Assembly (NCBI GenBank): GCA_902810755.1
Contig: CADDYT010000155.1
Span: 1 to 14,419, forward strand
Direction of reading: 5' to 3'
Source: Chloroflexota bacterium
GTDB taxonomy: Bacteria; Chloroflexota; Ktedonobacteria; Ktedonobacterales; Ktedonobacteraceae
DNA: 14,419 bases
The position numbers were made by a program, and so were the translations under genes. Below are positions 7,227 through 13,651 of the stretch, piece by piece. Numbering within the stretch: position 1 is the stretch's first letter; every line of letters begins with the position of its first letter. The notes below the pieces were generated by a model that worked only from the letters and a program-made list of their open reading frames with translations, was not told the origin of the DNA and did no database searches.

Positions 7227-7294
7227 TTGACAGGAATCTTGTCGATCGTGTATTATTCTGGAAGTTTATAGTCCAACAATCAGGGTAATACACG
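7227..7294 (+). promoter_or_regulatory. Strong promoter and inverted-repeat operator for the Cascade unit
   Basis: TTGACA (7227-7232) and TATTAT (7251-7256) with an 18-bp spacer form a good sigma-70 promoter; the start would be near 7263, about 43 nt before the small membrane-protein gene. CGTGTATTA (7247-7255), overlapping the -10 box, and TAATACACG (7286-7294) are perfect 9-bp inverted repeats, 39 bp centre to centre. The left arm lies upstream of the predicted start, so this symmetry would act at the DNA level as a two-site operator. A minor GACA/TGTC symmetry also overlaps the -35. Confidence 0.65.
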
Positions 7295-7305
7295 AGGCAA
7301 GAAAA

Positions 7306-7557
7306 ATGAAAGTTGTTCTGGACTGGTTTACAACACTCAGTCCAGTGATACAGGCTGTCGCCATAATAAGTCTGTTCGCGTTTTTCCTTGTTGTACTACT
7401 CGGCAAAGATGCCGCGGCAAATTTTGTAAATATTGTACCCTGGATATTTTGCTTATTAGGCAGTGGTAATCCCTCTGCTAGCACTGTAACGGTACAACCC
7501 AAAACAGTGGCAGAAAATATCTGCAGTACAGTAGGAGGCCAAGAGAAGAAAACATGA
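7306..7557 (+). CDS. Small membrane protein of unknown function inside the cas operon
   Basis: An 83-residue protein I do not recognise. Residues 1-12 (MKVVLDWFTTLS) are amphipathic, 13-32 form one clear transmembrane helix (PVIQAVAIISLFAFFLVVLL), then GKDAA, then a shorter hydrophobic stretch 40-52 (FVNIVPWIFCLLG), then a polar tail of about 30 residues rich in Ser/Thr/Val/Lys. It has no catalytic motif. ATG 7306 has GAGG at 7294-7297 and its own strong promoter. Its stop overlaps the cas8 start as ATGA, so it is the first gene of the Cascade transcript and translationally coupled to cas8. Codon choice looks more AT-rich than its neighbours. A membrane anchor, an abortive-infection or pore-type accessory effector, or a leader cistron for cas8 are possibilities; none is proven. 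The promoter and coupling make a real gene likely. Confidence 0.65.
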   Translation: MKVVLDWFTTLSPVIQAVAIISLFAFFLVVLLGKDAAANFVNIVPWIFCLLGSGNPSASTVTVQPKTVAENICSTVGGQEKKT

Positions 7558-9440
7558 CTACAGATGTTTTTTATGTCAACAAAACGAGCGGCACAGCCGC
7601 TGATGCGCTCCTGGCAATAGGCTTTGCTAAACTGCTGCAAATCGTATTGCAGCGCAGCCACAAAGCAAGCAGAGGCATCACTATTCGCGACGCCGGGCCT
7701 TTCTATGAGATACGCCTTCCCACGGCGATCACTGAGAGTGATCTGGAACGCCTGACGCCGTTTACGCTGATTCACCCCCTGCTCAGCGAGAAGCAGAAAA
7801 AGCAGGGGCAAATCATGCCAGATGCTTTTGACTATCAGGAGCAGATGGAAATCAGCAAAACCTACTATGCGCGCTTAAAAGACCTGCCTCCACAGTTGCG
7901 TACACCAGAGGCCAGGTTGAGGAAAGCCGAGTATCCTGCTCTCGCTGCTATTCAGGAGCCTGATAAATATCTCGGTCATTATCAGGCTGTCAATCAGATG
8001 AAGATTGCTTCTTCCTTCAACGAACTGGCGCAGCGCTGGTCCGCGCTCGAAACACTGCAAGGCATTCATGTTCACCTCTTACTGAGCCTGTTTAGCCAGC
8101 CTGAGAACGACGTTGAGGGGGCTATCGCCTCGGCACAAGCCATTGCCAAAGAACATGGATTGAAAGGGAAGGTTGAGGTCACGGCGCTCCAGATCGTCAA
8201 TCCAACGACAGGCAAGGGCGCCAATCGTCCGAAGGCCAGCACGCTTGCTGAGGGCAACCAGGATGGTTTCTGGCTGCTGGAACTGCTCAAATTTGCGGGC
8301 TTTTTTCTTGCCGCCGCTCCCTATGTTGTGCGCGGCAGCAAGGATCGCAAGACCTATGTGTTGCAGCCACATATCGTTGAACTCACGACGCTGGAACACA
8401 TGATGGAACGCTTTCGGAGCGTATGCTGGTCTTCAACGGTGGTTAAGCTGGATATTCTGGCGTCACTGCGCTTCGCGCAAACCTTCATTCATCTCCGCAG
8501 GGAGGCGCTGGAGGGCGAGCAAAGAGACGATGACGATTTTCTGGAAGAACACGATCTCTACAGTGTCGCCCAGGGTTTTGAGGTGGCTTTTTACAAGGAT
8601 ATGGGCAGCGCCTATGCCACCCTGAACGTGGCAGCGATCAATTTCCCGCAATGGCTCCGACCGATCGCAACGTTCGAGGCGGCAGCCGATGCGGAAGAAG
8701 TCTTGCAGGAACACCTGCATGTCATTCAGGGCATACGCACCAGTAAAGGAGAGGAGGGCTCAGAGGAATACGAGCTGTTACGTTTCTATCGCGATTTTCT
8801 TTCAGGACGCGATCTCAAGCCGTTCTGGAAATTTACCACCGCGTATAGCAGCTATCTTATCAGCCGGCGCGAGCGAGATCCGCGATCTCCTGTGCGCCAG
8901 TTTAGTGTTACCGGATTGGAGAAGTTACTTACCATGCACAGTATCGGAAGTGAAAAGAAACTGACGGACATCACCAGCAATCCCGGCTTTCAGCGAGTTG
9001 CCTACGCAATTCGGCAATCGACCGTCAAGGCACAATACCGCCGCTCGCAATTGCGCGATCGCACCTATGAAGTGCGCTATGGTCTGGGCCAGGAACTGAT
9101 GCGTGAGGCCCGCTACAAAGACAAGTTTACTGTTGCGCTTGCTGAATTCTTACATCAGTACAATGCCGAGACGGTGCGCGAAGAGGAGAAAGCCGCGAAT
9201 CAGGTTGCAGGGCCTGTGACGCCTGAAATTCGGCGCGCACGCAAGTTGCGTGGAACCGTGAGTAAGGATGACCTTGATGCAGTGATCCAGTTGATCGAGC
9301 TTTTTGGCTCGGAACTGATCGCTGCGCTGCTTGTAACCTACGGATATGCCAGCGATACCCGCCAGCGGACAGTGGAGGCAGATGCTGGAGATATCGACAC
9401 GTCCATAGGACCAGGAGATACATCCTCAGACGAGGAATAA
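7554..9440 (+). CDS. cas8: Cas8-like large subunit of the type I effector complex
   Basis: A 628-residue protein placed exactly where the Cascade large subunit belongs: after cas3, before cas7-cas5-cas6. The opening VNKTSGTAADALLAIGFAKLL resembles the start of other Cas8 families, but I see no motif that fixes the subtype and no zinc-finger cysteines of the Cst1/Cas8b1 kind. Naming therefore rests on position, size and exclusion (every other subunit is accounted for). Cas8 recognises the PAM and recruits Cas3. The C-terminal third (from about 460) is predicted mainly helical with a charged end (DTSSDEE), the region from which Cas11 is made in several systems. The start is supported by AGGAGG (7533-7538) and GAGAAG nearer the ATG, and by the ATGA overlap with the preceding gene. 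A 70-bp gap precedes cas7. Confidence 0.72.
   Translation: MTTDVFYVNKTSGTAADALLAIGFAKLLQIVLQRSHKASRGITIRDAGPFYEIRLPTAITESDLERLTPFTLIHPLLSEKQKKQGQIMPDAFDYQEQMEISKTYYARLKDLPPQLRTPEARLRKAEYPALAAIQEPDKYLGHYQAVNQMKIASSFNELAQRWSALETLQGIHVHLLLSLFSQPENDVEGAIASAQAIAKEHGLKGKVEVTALQIVNPTTGKGANRPKASTLAEGNQDGFWLLELLKFAGFFLAAAPYVVRGSKDRKTYVLQPHIVELTTLEHMMERFRSVCWSSTVVKLDILASLRFAQTFIHLRREALEGEQRDDDDFLEEHDLYSVAQGFEVAFYKDMGSAYATLNVAAINFPQWLRPIATFEAAADAEEVLQEHLHVIQGIRTSKGEEGSEEYELLRFYRDFLSGRDLKPFWKFTTAYSSYLISRRERDPRSPVRQFSVTGLEKLLTMHSIGSEKKLTDITSNPGFQRVAYAIRQSTVKAQYRRSQLRDRTYEVRYGLGQELMREARYKDKFTVALAEFLHQYNAETVREEEKAANQVAGPVTPEIRRARKLRGTVSKDDLDAVIQLIELFGSELIAALLVTYGYASDTRQRTVEADAGDIDTSIGPGDTSSDEE
8934..9440 (+). 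other. Possible internal translation start in cas8 producing a Cas11-like small subunit
   Basis: No separate small-subunit gene is present. In frame within cas8, GGAGAAG (8918-8924) lies nine bases before ATG 8934, giving a 168-residue product (Cas8 residues 461-628), mostly helical and in the Cas11 size range. A second in-frame ATG at 9099 has AGGAA only three bases upstream and would give 113 residues. Internal Cas11 synthesis from cas8/cas10d genes is established for types I-B, I-C and I-D; here it is inference. Confidence 0.3.
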
Positions 9441-9510
9441 GCTCATTGCTCGGCCTTTGCGCCGTGCATCTTCGACAAAAGTTCGATATTGAGAAAGGAA
9501 CAGATTAGCT

Positions 9511-10506
9511 ATGAAGACTCCTATCGCTTCACTCTCCATCGCGGCGCGTGCCACGCTGGACATGCACAGCCTCAATAACGAGGGCGGTGAGGGCAATCAG
9601 ATTCAGACGCGCATGGTCGATATCATCGACTATCATGGCGACCTGCACACGGTCAATGCCATCTCCGGCGATATGCTCAAACATGTCCTGATGGAGCATT
9701 TTTACCGGCAGGCACGCGCTCAAGAGCTGAAGCTGTGTGAGGGCTGCAAGCAATTTAACGCCAACCGCATCAACGCGGACGAGACATTTATCAAGAGCGC
9801 CAGCAAGAACGATATGCAATTTATCGATCAACTTTTGCAGACGTGCGCAATGGATGATGTCGCCGGTATTCTTGTGACCGAGGGACGATCTACGCCGCGC
9901 AAGTCGATCAGCGAGTTTGGCTGGGTGCTGGGTCTGCCGGGAAAAGTCAGCACAAACAGCTACTTTCACGCGAAATACGTTGCCGAACGTGGCGCAGACC
10001 GGCGCGCTCAGGATGCCGAAGGGCAAAAGAGCGGAGCGAACCTGGGACAGAGCATTTTCCACCGCCCGGCGTCAAGTGGCATCTACGCGATGGTTTGTCA
10101 TCTTGAGCTGGCGCGTATCGGGTATAACGACATCAAGCAGGACTATGCCATCGATGACACTGAGCGGCAGCGCCGTGCGACGCTGCTCCTCGAAAGCCTG
10201 CTTCACACCTTCATCGAGTTGAACGGCGCTATGCGCTCGACGCAGTTGCCGCACCTGGTCGCGCTGGAAGGGGCTATTACGATGAGCTATGGCGTCATTC
10301 CAGCCCCGCTGATCAGCCCGCTTATTGGCGGCGAAGATGACGCCGATACGTACCGCACCCAGCTTGAAATCATCGCAGCGGCGCTCAATGGCAGCGGAGA
10401 AACGCAGGTTGAGGTGAAAAGGTTCAATACCATTGGAGATTTCGCTGCGAAGATGCGGACAGTGATCGACGAAAGTTCGCCGTTTACGCTGGCCATTGGA
10501 CGTTAG
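9511..10506 (+). CDS. cas7: Cas7 backbone subunit (Cst2/DevR family)
   Basis: A 331-residue protein. The N-terminus runs IASLSIAARATLDMHSLNNE, then GGEGNQIQTRMVDIID, the signature opening of the Cas7/Cst2/DevR 'autoregulator' family (S-hG-R-T-x2-hHSLNNEG-EGN-xxxR). An ISGDMLKHVLMEHF segment follows, then a mid-protein region rich in polar residues (LCEGCKQFNANRINADE), and SKNDMQFIDQLLQ. Cas7 copies polymerise along the crRNA spacer to form the Cascade backbone. AAAGGAA (9494-9500) precedes the ATG by ten bases. It lies 70 bp after cas8 and 20 bp before cas5. The DevR affinity points to the I-A/I-B (Tneap, Myxan) side of type I rather than I-E, I-F or I-C. Confidence 0.9.
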   Translation: MKTPIASLSIAARATLDMHSLNNEGGEGNQIQTRMVDIIDYHGDLHTVNAISGDMLKHVLMEHFYRQARAQELKLCEGCKQFNANRINADETFIKSASKNDMQFIDQLLQTCAMDDVAGILVTEGRSTPRKSISEFGWVLGLPGKVSTNSYFHAKYVAERGADRRAQDAEGQKSGANLGQSIFHRPASSGIYAMVCHLELARIGYNDIKQDYAIDDTERQRRATLLLESLLHTFIELNGAMRSTQLPHLVALEGAITMSYGVIPAPLISPLIGGEDDADTYRTQLEIIAAALNGSGETQVEVKRFNTIGDFAAKMRTVIDESSPFTLAIGR

Positions 10507-10526
10507 TTCGGAGAAGGGTGCGTACC

Positions 10527-11267
10527 ATGTGGATTGTTGCGCGTTACCAGTCAGCGGCACTTTTCTCGCTGAAAGCTGCCTCCGCCACCGCTTCCGGCGG
10601 GAAAACCCTGTTGATTCCGACACCCTATGCCATCAAAATGGCGCTGCTTGACGCCGCAATCCGCACGATGGGCGTGAGCGAAGGGGAACGATTGTTTCCC
10701 TTCCTCCGCGATCTCGCCGTGTGGATGCAGCCGCCTGATGACCTGGTCGTGATCAAAGGGTTTGGGAAGATACGGCGGCTGCTCAAGGATAAAAGCAATG
10801 AAGAGAAAGCGCGGGAGGCTCAGGCGCGCGGTCACTGGCCGATGCAGCCGACCATCGCGTACCGGGAGTATGTCTACTATCGCGATCCCTTTCATCTGGC
10901 CCTTTCGATGGCGGACGATGAGCCAGAGATGCGCACGGTACAACGCTTGCTCCTGTGCATTAACTACTTTGGCAGACGCGGCGGGTTCGTGCAGATGGTG
11001 GAGCCGCCCGCGCTGGTAGAACAAGTCACGGAACAGGCGTTTATCCACCTGACCCCGGAAAGAATCGAGCATTTTTATGCTGATGGGATATTGCAAATTC
11101 TGGATGATTGCGGGCCGGCGCTCACGTTTCAGAAAGCCAACATCTATAACGCGGAGCGCATTACGCCGGGCAAAGAGCGTCTGTTTCGCCATATTGTGCT
11201 GCCCTACAGGTTGATCCGTTCCAGCCGGGGCTATAGCCACTATCAACGCATCCGGGAGGAATCATGA
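10527..11267 (+). CDS. cas5: Cas5 family protein (Cascade subunit)
   Basis: A 246-residue protein. The N-terminal MWIVARYQSAALFSLKAAS beta strand is followed by LLIPTPYAIKMALLDAAIR, matching the Cas5 pattern of a ferredoxin-like first strand then a Pro-rich loop and helix (hPxPxAhhGhLxAh). Later come a YREYVYYRDPFHLAL strand and an INYFGRRGGFVQM segment, corresponding to the usual Cas5 'hxYhGxxxshv'. Cas5 caps the crRNA 5' handle and contacts Cas8. ATG 10527 is preferred over the upstream GTG 10518 because GGAGAAGGG (10510-10518) gives normal spacing to the ATG and the protein then begins with the conserved strand. The TGA at 11265-11267 leaves one base before cas6. Confidence 0.82.
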   Translation: MWIVARYQSAALFSLKAASATASGGKTLLIPTPYAIKMALLDAAIRTMGVSEGERLFPFLRDLAVWMQPPDDLVVIKGFGKIRRLLKDKSNEEKAREAQARGHWPMQPTIAYREYVYYRDPFHLALSMADDEPEMRTVQRLLLCINYFGRRGGFVQMVEPPALVEQVTEQAFIHLTPERIEHFYADGILQILDDCGPALTFQKANIYNAERITPGKERLFRHIVLPYRLIRSSRGYSHYQRIREES

Positions 11268-11268
11268 C

Positions 11269-12252
11269 ATGGGCGCCCTGGTGACGCATCACTTTCTGTT
11301 TGTCGCGCAGGTGATCACCCCGCTGGAATTGGATGATCACAGCGGATCTGCGCTGCGAGGCATGTTTTTCGACGCGGTGTGGAAGCGCTTTTGTACAAAC
11401 AAAGCGTCTCCGACCTGCGCCGATTGTCCTCTGCACCCATTGTGTCCGGTCAGCGCCCTGGTGGCGCCGCTGCGTGAAGAAAATGCTCGTGGACGCGATA
11501 TCCCTCGCCCATATATCGTGCTTCCCCCGCTCGGGAAGGCCAGGAGGTATGAGCCAGGGCAGGAACTTCTTTTCGGGATCACGCTCTTTGGCAATATTGT
11601 GCAATTGTTCCCATACATCGTCCTCTCACTTCCATTGCTGGAAAGCAGCGGCCTGGGGAAGCGAGTCACAGAAGGCGGCAAGCAGCGCGGAAGATTTCAG
11701 ATCAAACGGATCGATGCGTACCATCCACTGAGCAAGGAGCGCCGAACCATTTACCAGGCGGATCACCGGCTTGTGGATACCCCGGCGCTGAGCGTGACCG
11801 CGGATGAGGTCAGAGCAAAGGCGGCGACCCTGGCGACAGACACCCTCACACTGCATTTCCTGACGCCCACGCGGCTGGTGGAGCAGGCGCACCCACTGCG
11901 CAAAATGGCCTTTCGCCCCTTGATCTGGCGGCTGTTCGATCGGTTGACAGCCCTGCAAGGTGAGTACGGAGATAGCTCAAATGGGGAAAGCATTACCGGC
12001 GATCTGTATCAGATGCTCGATCTGGCCGAATCCGTGAGATGTATCGAAGACGCTACGGCCTGGGAAGAAGTCCAAAGCTACTCTCACCGGCAACGATCGT
12101 TTTCCCCTATTGGGGGTCTCTGTGGGCGTGTGACCTTCGCCGGCGATCTCGCTCCATTTCGTGAATTATTGATCTGGGGCGAACTGATTCACGTGGGCAA
12201 AAATTGCGTGAAAGGGAACGGATGGTACACGATCGAAGCAGAGCACGGCTGA
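11269..12252 (+). CDS. cas6: Cas6 family CRISPR RNA endoribonuclease
   Basis: A 327-residue protein. The N-terminal part has SALRGMFFDAVWKRFC, followed by a four-cysteine cluster C42-x7-C50-x2-C53-x5-C59, then RPYIVLPPL and a LLFGITLFG strand. The C-terminal RAMP signature is a glycine-rich loop, VGKNCVKGNGWYTIE, just before the stop. This layout is that of Cas6 proteins of the PF10040 type seen in Chloroflexota and cyanobacteria. It cleaves pre-crRNA at the 3' base of the repeat stem to leave an 8-nt 5' tag. The Cys cluster suggests a bound zinc or Fe-S site, not proven. ATG 11269 follows GGGAGGA eight bases upstream and lies one base after the cas5 stop, so the two are co-translated. A 124-bp gap with an operator-like palindrome precedes cas1. 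Confidence 0.87.
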   Translation: MGALVTHHFLFVAQVITPLELDDHSGSALRGMFFDAVWKRFCTNKASPTCADCPLHPLCPVSALVAPLREENARGRDIPRPYIVLPPLGKARRYEPGQELLFGITLFGNIVQLFPYIVLSLPLLESSGLGKRVTEGGKQRGRFQIKRIDAYHPLSKERRTIYQADHRLVDTPALSVTADEVRAKAATLATDTLTLHFLTPTRLVEQAHPLRKMAFRPLIWRLFDRLTALQGEYGDSSNGESITGDLYQMLDLAESVRCIEDATAWEEVQSYSHRQRSFSPIGGLCGRVTFAGDLAPFRELLIWGELIHVGKNCVKGNGWYTIEAEHG

Positions 12253-12289
12253 CGCCTGCATCGTCTAAAAGCTGATCATCCTGGAGAAG

Positions 12290-12323
12290 ATTCCGCGTTC
12301 CCTGCGGAATCTCTCTGTATACT
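12290..12323 (+). promoter_or_regulatory. Palindromic putative operator, copy 2, with -10-like box upstream of cas1
   Basis: ATTCCGC (12290-12296), centre GTTCCCT, GCGGAAT (12304-12310), then CTCT to 12314. Twenty-four of 25 bases equal the copy in front of the WYL regulator. Here GA/TC outside the arms extend the stem to 9 bp. A TATACT -10-like hexamer follows at 12318-12323, eight bases after the palindrome arm; in copy 1 TAGACT sits at the same offset (palindrome arm end +8). No good -35 is visible, which would fit an activator-dependent promoter. Start near 12330, Shine-Dalgarno AAGGAG at 12365-12370. Confidence 0.5.
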
Positions 12324-12376
12324 TGCTCATATGAAAGGCATTTTCTGGAAGCTATGTCATTCATAAGGAGCAACTT

Positions 12377-13390
12377 ATGGAACTGATTGTTGAGGGTAAA
12401 GGCGTCTTTCTTGGCAAACACCAGGGACGATTGCGCGTCACCAAAGAGCAAAAGACCATCGCAGAAGCGCCGCTGTTGAACTTGCAACAGGTACTGATCG
12501 TCGATAGCGGCGTCGGCATTTCGAGTGACGCCATCAGAGCCTGCTGTGAGGAAGGGATTCCCATCCATTTTCTCAGCCACAATGGGACGCCAATCGCGGG
12601 CGTCTATGCCGCTGGATTGACGGGAACCGTCCTGACGCGGAGAGCGCAATTGTTGGCGTATGATAACCAGGTTGGTGTCGCTGCCGCCAAAGCGTTTGTT
12701 CGCGGCAAGCTGGAGAATCAAGCTAATCTGCTGCGCTATATGGCAAAATACCGCAAAGAAACCGCGCCCGATCTCTACGAGGAAATGATGCTCGTCGCCA
12801 TCGAGACACGCGATTTCTTGCATGAGCTTGAGCAACTGCGCGGTGACAAAGTAGAACTGATGCGCGAGCAACTTCTTTCTGTCGAGGGCCGCGCCACGCA
12901 ACGCTATTGGAATACCGTCGCAAAAATCATCCCGTCGGAACTCTCCTGGCCCGGACGAGAGACCCGCGGGGCAACCGATCCTCTGAACTCCGCGCTGAAT
13001 TATGGCTATGGCATTCTCTATAGCCAGGTCGAGCAGGCTATCGTGCTGGCCGGCCTGGATAGCTATGGCGGCTTCCTTCACGCCGATCGGCCAGGGAAAC
13101 CCAGCCTGGTGCTGGATCTGATCGAGGAATTTCGCCAGACGGTTGTAGATCGCACGGTGATCGGGCTGGTCAATCTGCATGTGGCAATAGAGCAAAACGA
13201 AGAGGGACGTTTGACGGAACCGACCCGCAAAAAGCTGGCGGAGAAAGTCCTGGAACGTCTTGCCAGCAGCGAACCGTATGAGAAGAAGCGACAAGCGCTG
13301 CGGTTTATCCTGCAACATCAGGCGCGCCACCTGGCAGTATTCTTGCGCGGAGAGCGCGAACAGTACGAGCCATTCGTAGCTGGATGGTGA
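12377..13390 (+). CDS. cas1: CRISPR integrase Cas1
   Basis: A 337-residue protein of typical Cas1 length. An N-terminal beta-rich domain (MELIVEGKGVFLGKHQGRLRV about 1-80, with the HFLSHNGTPIAGV segment) is followed by the helical catalytic domain. The metal ligands are in the expected contexts: Glu170 in SVEGRATQRYW, His235 in GGFLHADRPGKPSL, and Asp247 in LVLDLIEEFR. With Cas2 it forms the integrase that inserts new spacers at the leader end of the array. ATG 12377 is supported by AAGGAG seven bases upstream. It is the first gene of the adaptation module and has its own operator-like palindrome and -10 box. Its stop (13390) lies within the codons ahead of the cas2 start. Confidence 0.96.
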   Translation: MELIVEGKGVFLGKHQGRLRVTKEQKTIAEAPLLNLQQVLIVDSGVGISSDAIRACCEEGIPIHFLSHNGTPIAGVYAAGLTGTVLTRRAQLLAYDNQVGVAAAKAFVRGKLENQANLLRYMAKYRKETAPDLYEEMMLVAIETRDFLHELEQLRGDKVELMREQLLSVEGRATQRYWNTVAKIIPSELSWPGRETRGATDPLNSALNYGYGILYSQVEQAIVLAGLDSYGGFLHADRPGKPSLVLDLIEEFRQTVVDRTVIGLVNLHVAIEQNEEGRLTEPTRKKLAEKVLERLASSEPYEKKRQALRFILQHQARHLAVFLRGEREQYEPFVAGW

Positions 13391-13395
13391 GAGCG

Positions 13396-13650
13396 ATGCG
13401 CTGCCTGTTGATCTATGACATTTCCCATGATGGAACGCGCACGAAAGTTGCCGACGCCTGCCTGGATTATGGCTTGCAGCGCATCCAGTACAGCGCGTTC
13501 ATGGGAGAACTCAGCGCTACGCATCAGCGCGAATTATTGCTCAAAATCAAACGGCAGCTTGGCAAGCACGGCGCCAATGTCCAGCTCTATAGCATCGACG
13601 AGAAGTGTTGGGCCAGTCGTCGCCTCATTGAGCAGAGGGAGGATGAATAA
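13396..13650 (+). CDS. cas2: CRISPR-associated protein Cas2
   Basis: An 84-residue protein from the preferred start. It shows the Cas2 opening MRCLLIYDISHDGTRTKVAD with the metal-associated Asp8 at the end of the first ferredoxin strand, then YGLQRIQYSAFMGELS, and a C-terminal VQLYSIDEK strand. Cas2 dimers bridge two Cas1 dimers in the spacer integration complex. An upstream in-frame ATG at 13384 would overlap cas1 by seven bases, but it has no Shine-Dalgarno. ATG 13396 has GGTGAGAG just upstream, and the protein then begins with the conserved strand. One base separates its stop from the preferred cas4 start. Confidence 0.93.
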   Translation: MRCLLIYDISHDGTRTKVADACLDYGLQRIQYSAFMGELSATHQRELLLKIKRQLGKHGANVQLYSIDEKCWASRRLIEQREDE

Positions 13651-13651
13651 G

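Noticed and set aside
9451..9464. CGGC/GCCG hairpin between cas8 and cas7 as a terminator
   Set aside because: The 4-bp stem has no T-run; cas7 has a good ribosome site and is most simply read as part of the same transcript.
10518..10526. GTG start for cas5
   Set aside because: It overlaps the purine-rich Shine-Dalgarno itself; ATG 10527 gives normal spacing and the conserved N-terminus.
12107..13330. 407-residue open frame on the minus strand opposite cas1
   Set aside because: It is antisense to a well-supported cas1 with intact catalytic residues, with no domain and no ribosome site; a shadow frame of a GC-rich gene.
13415..13651. N-terminal extension of Cas4 from an ATG inside cas2
   Set aside because: The extra residues are the out-of-frame translation of cas2. 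ATG 13652 has a well-spaced Shine-Dalgarno and gives the normal Cas4 start.
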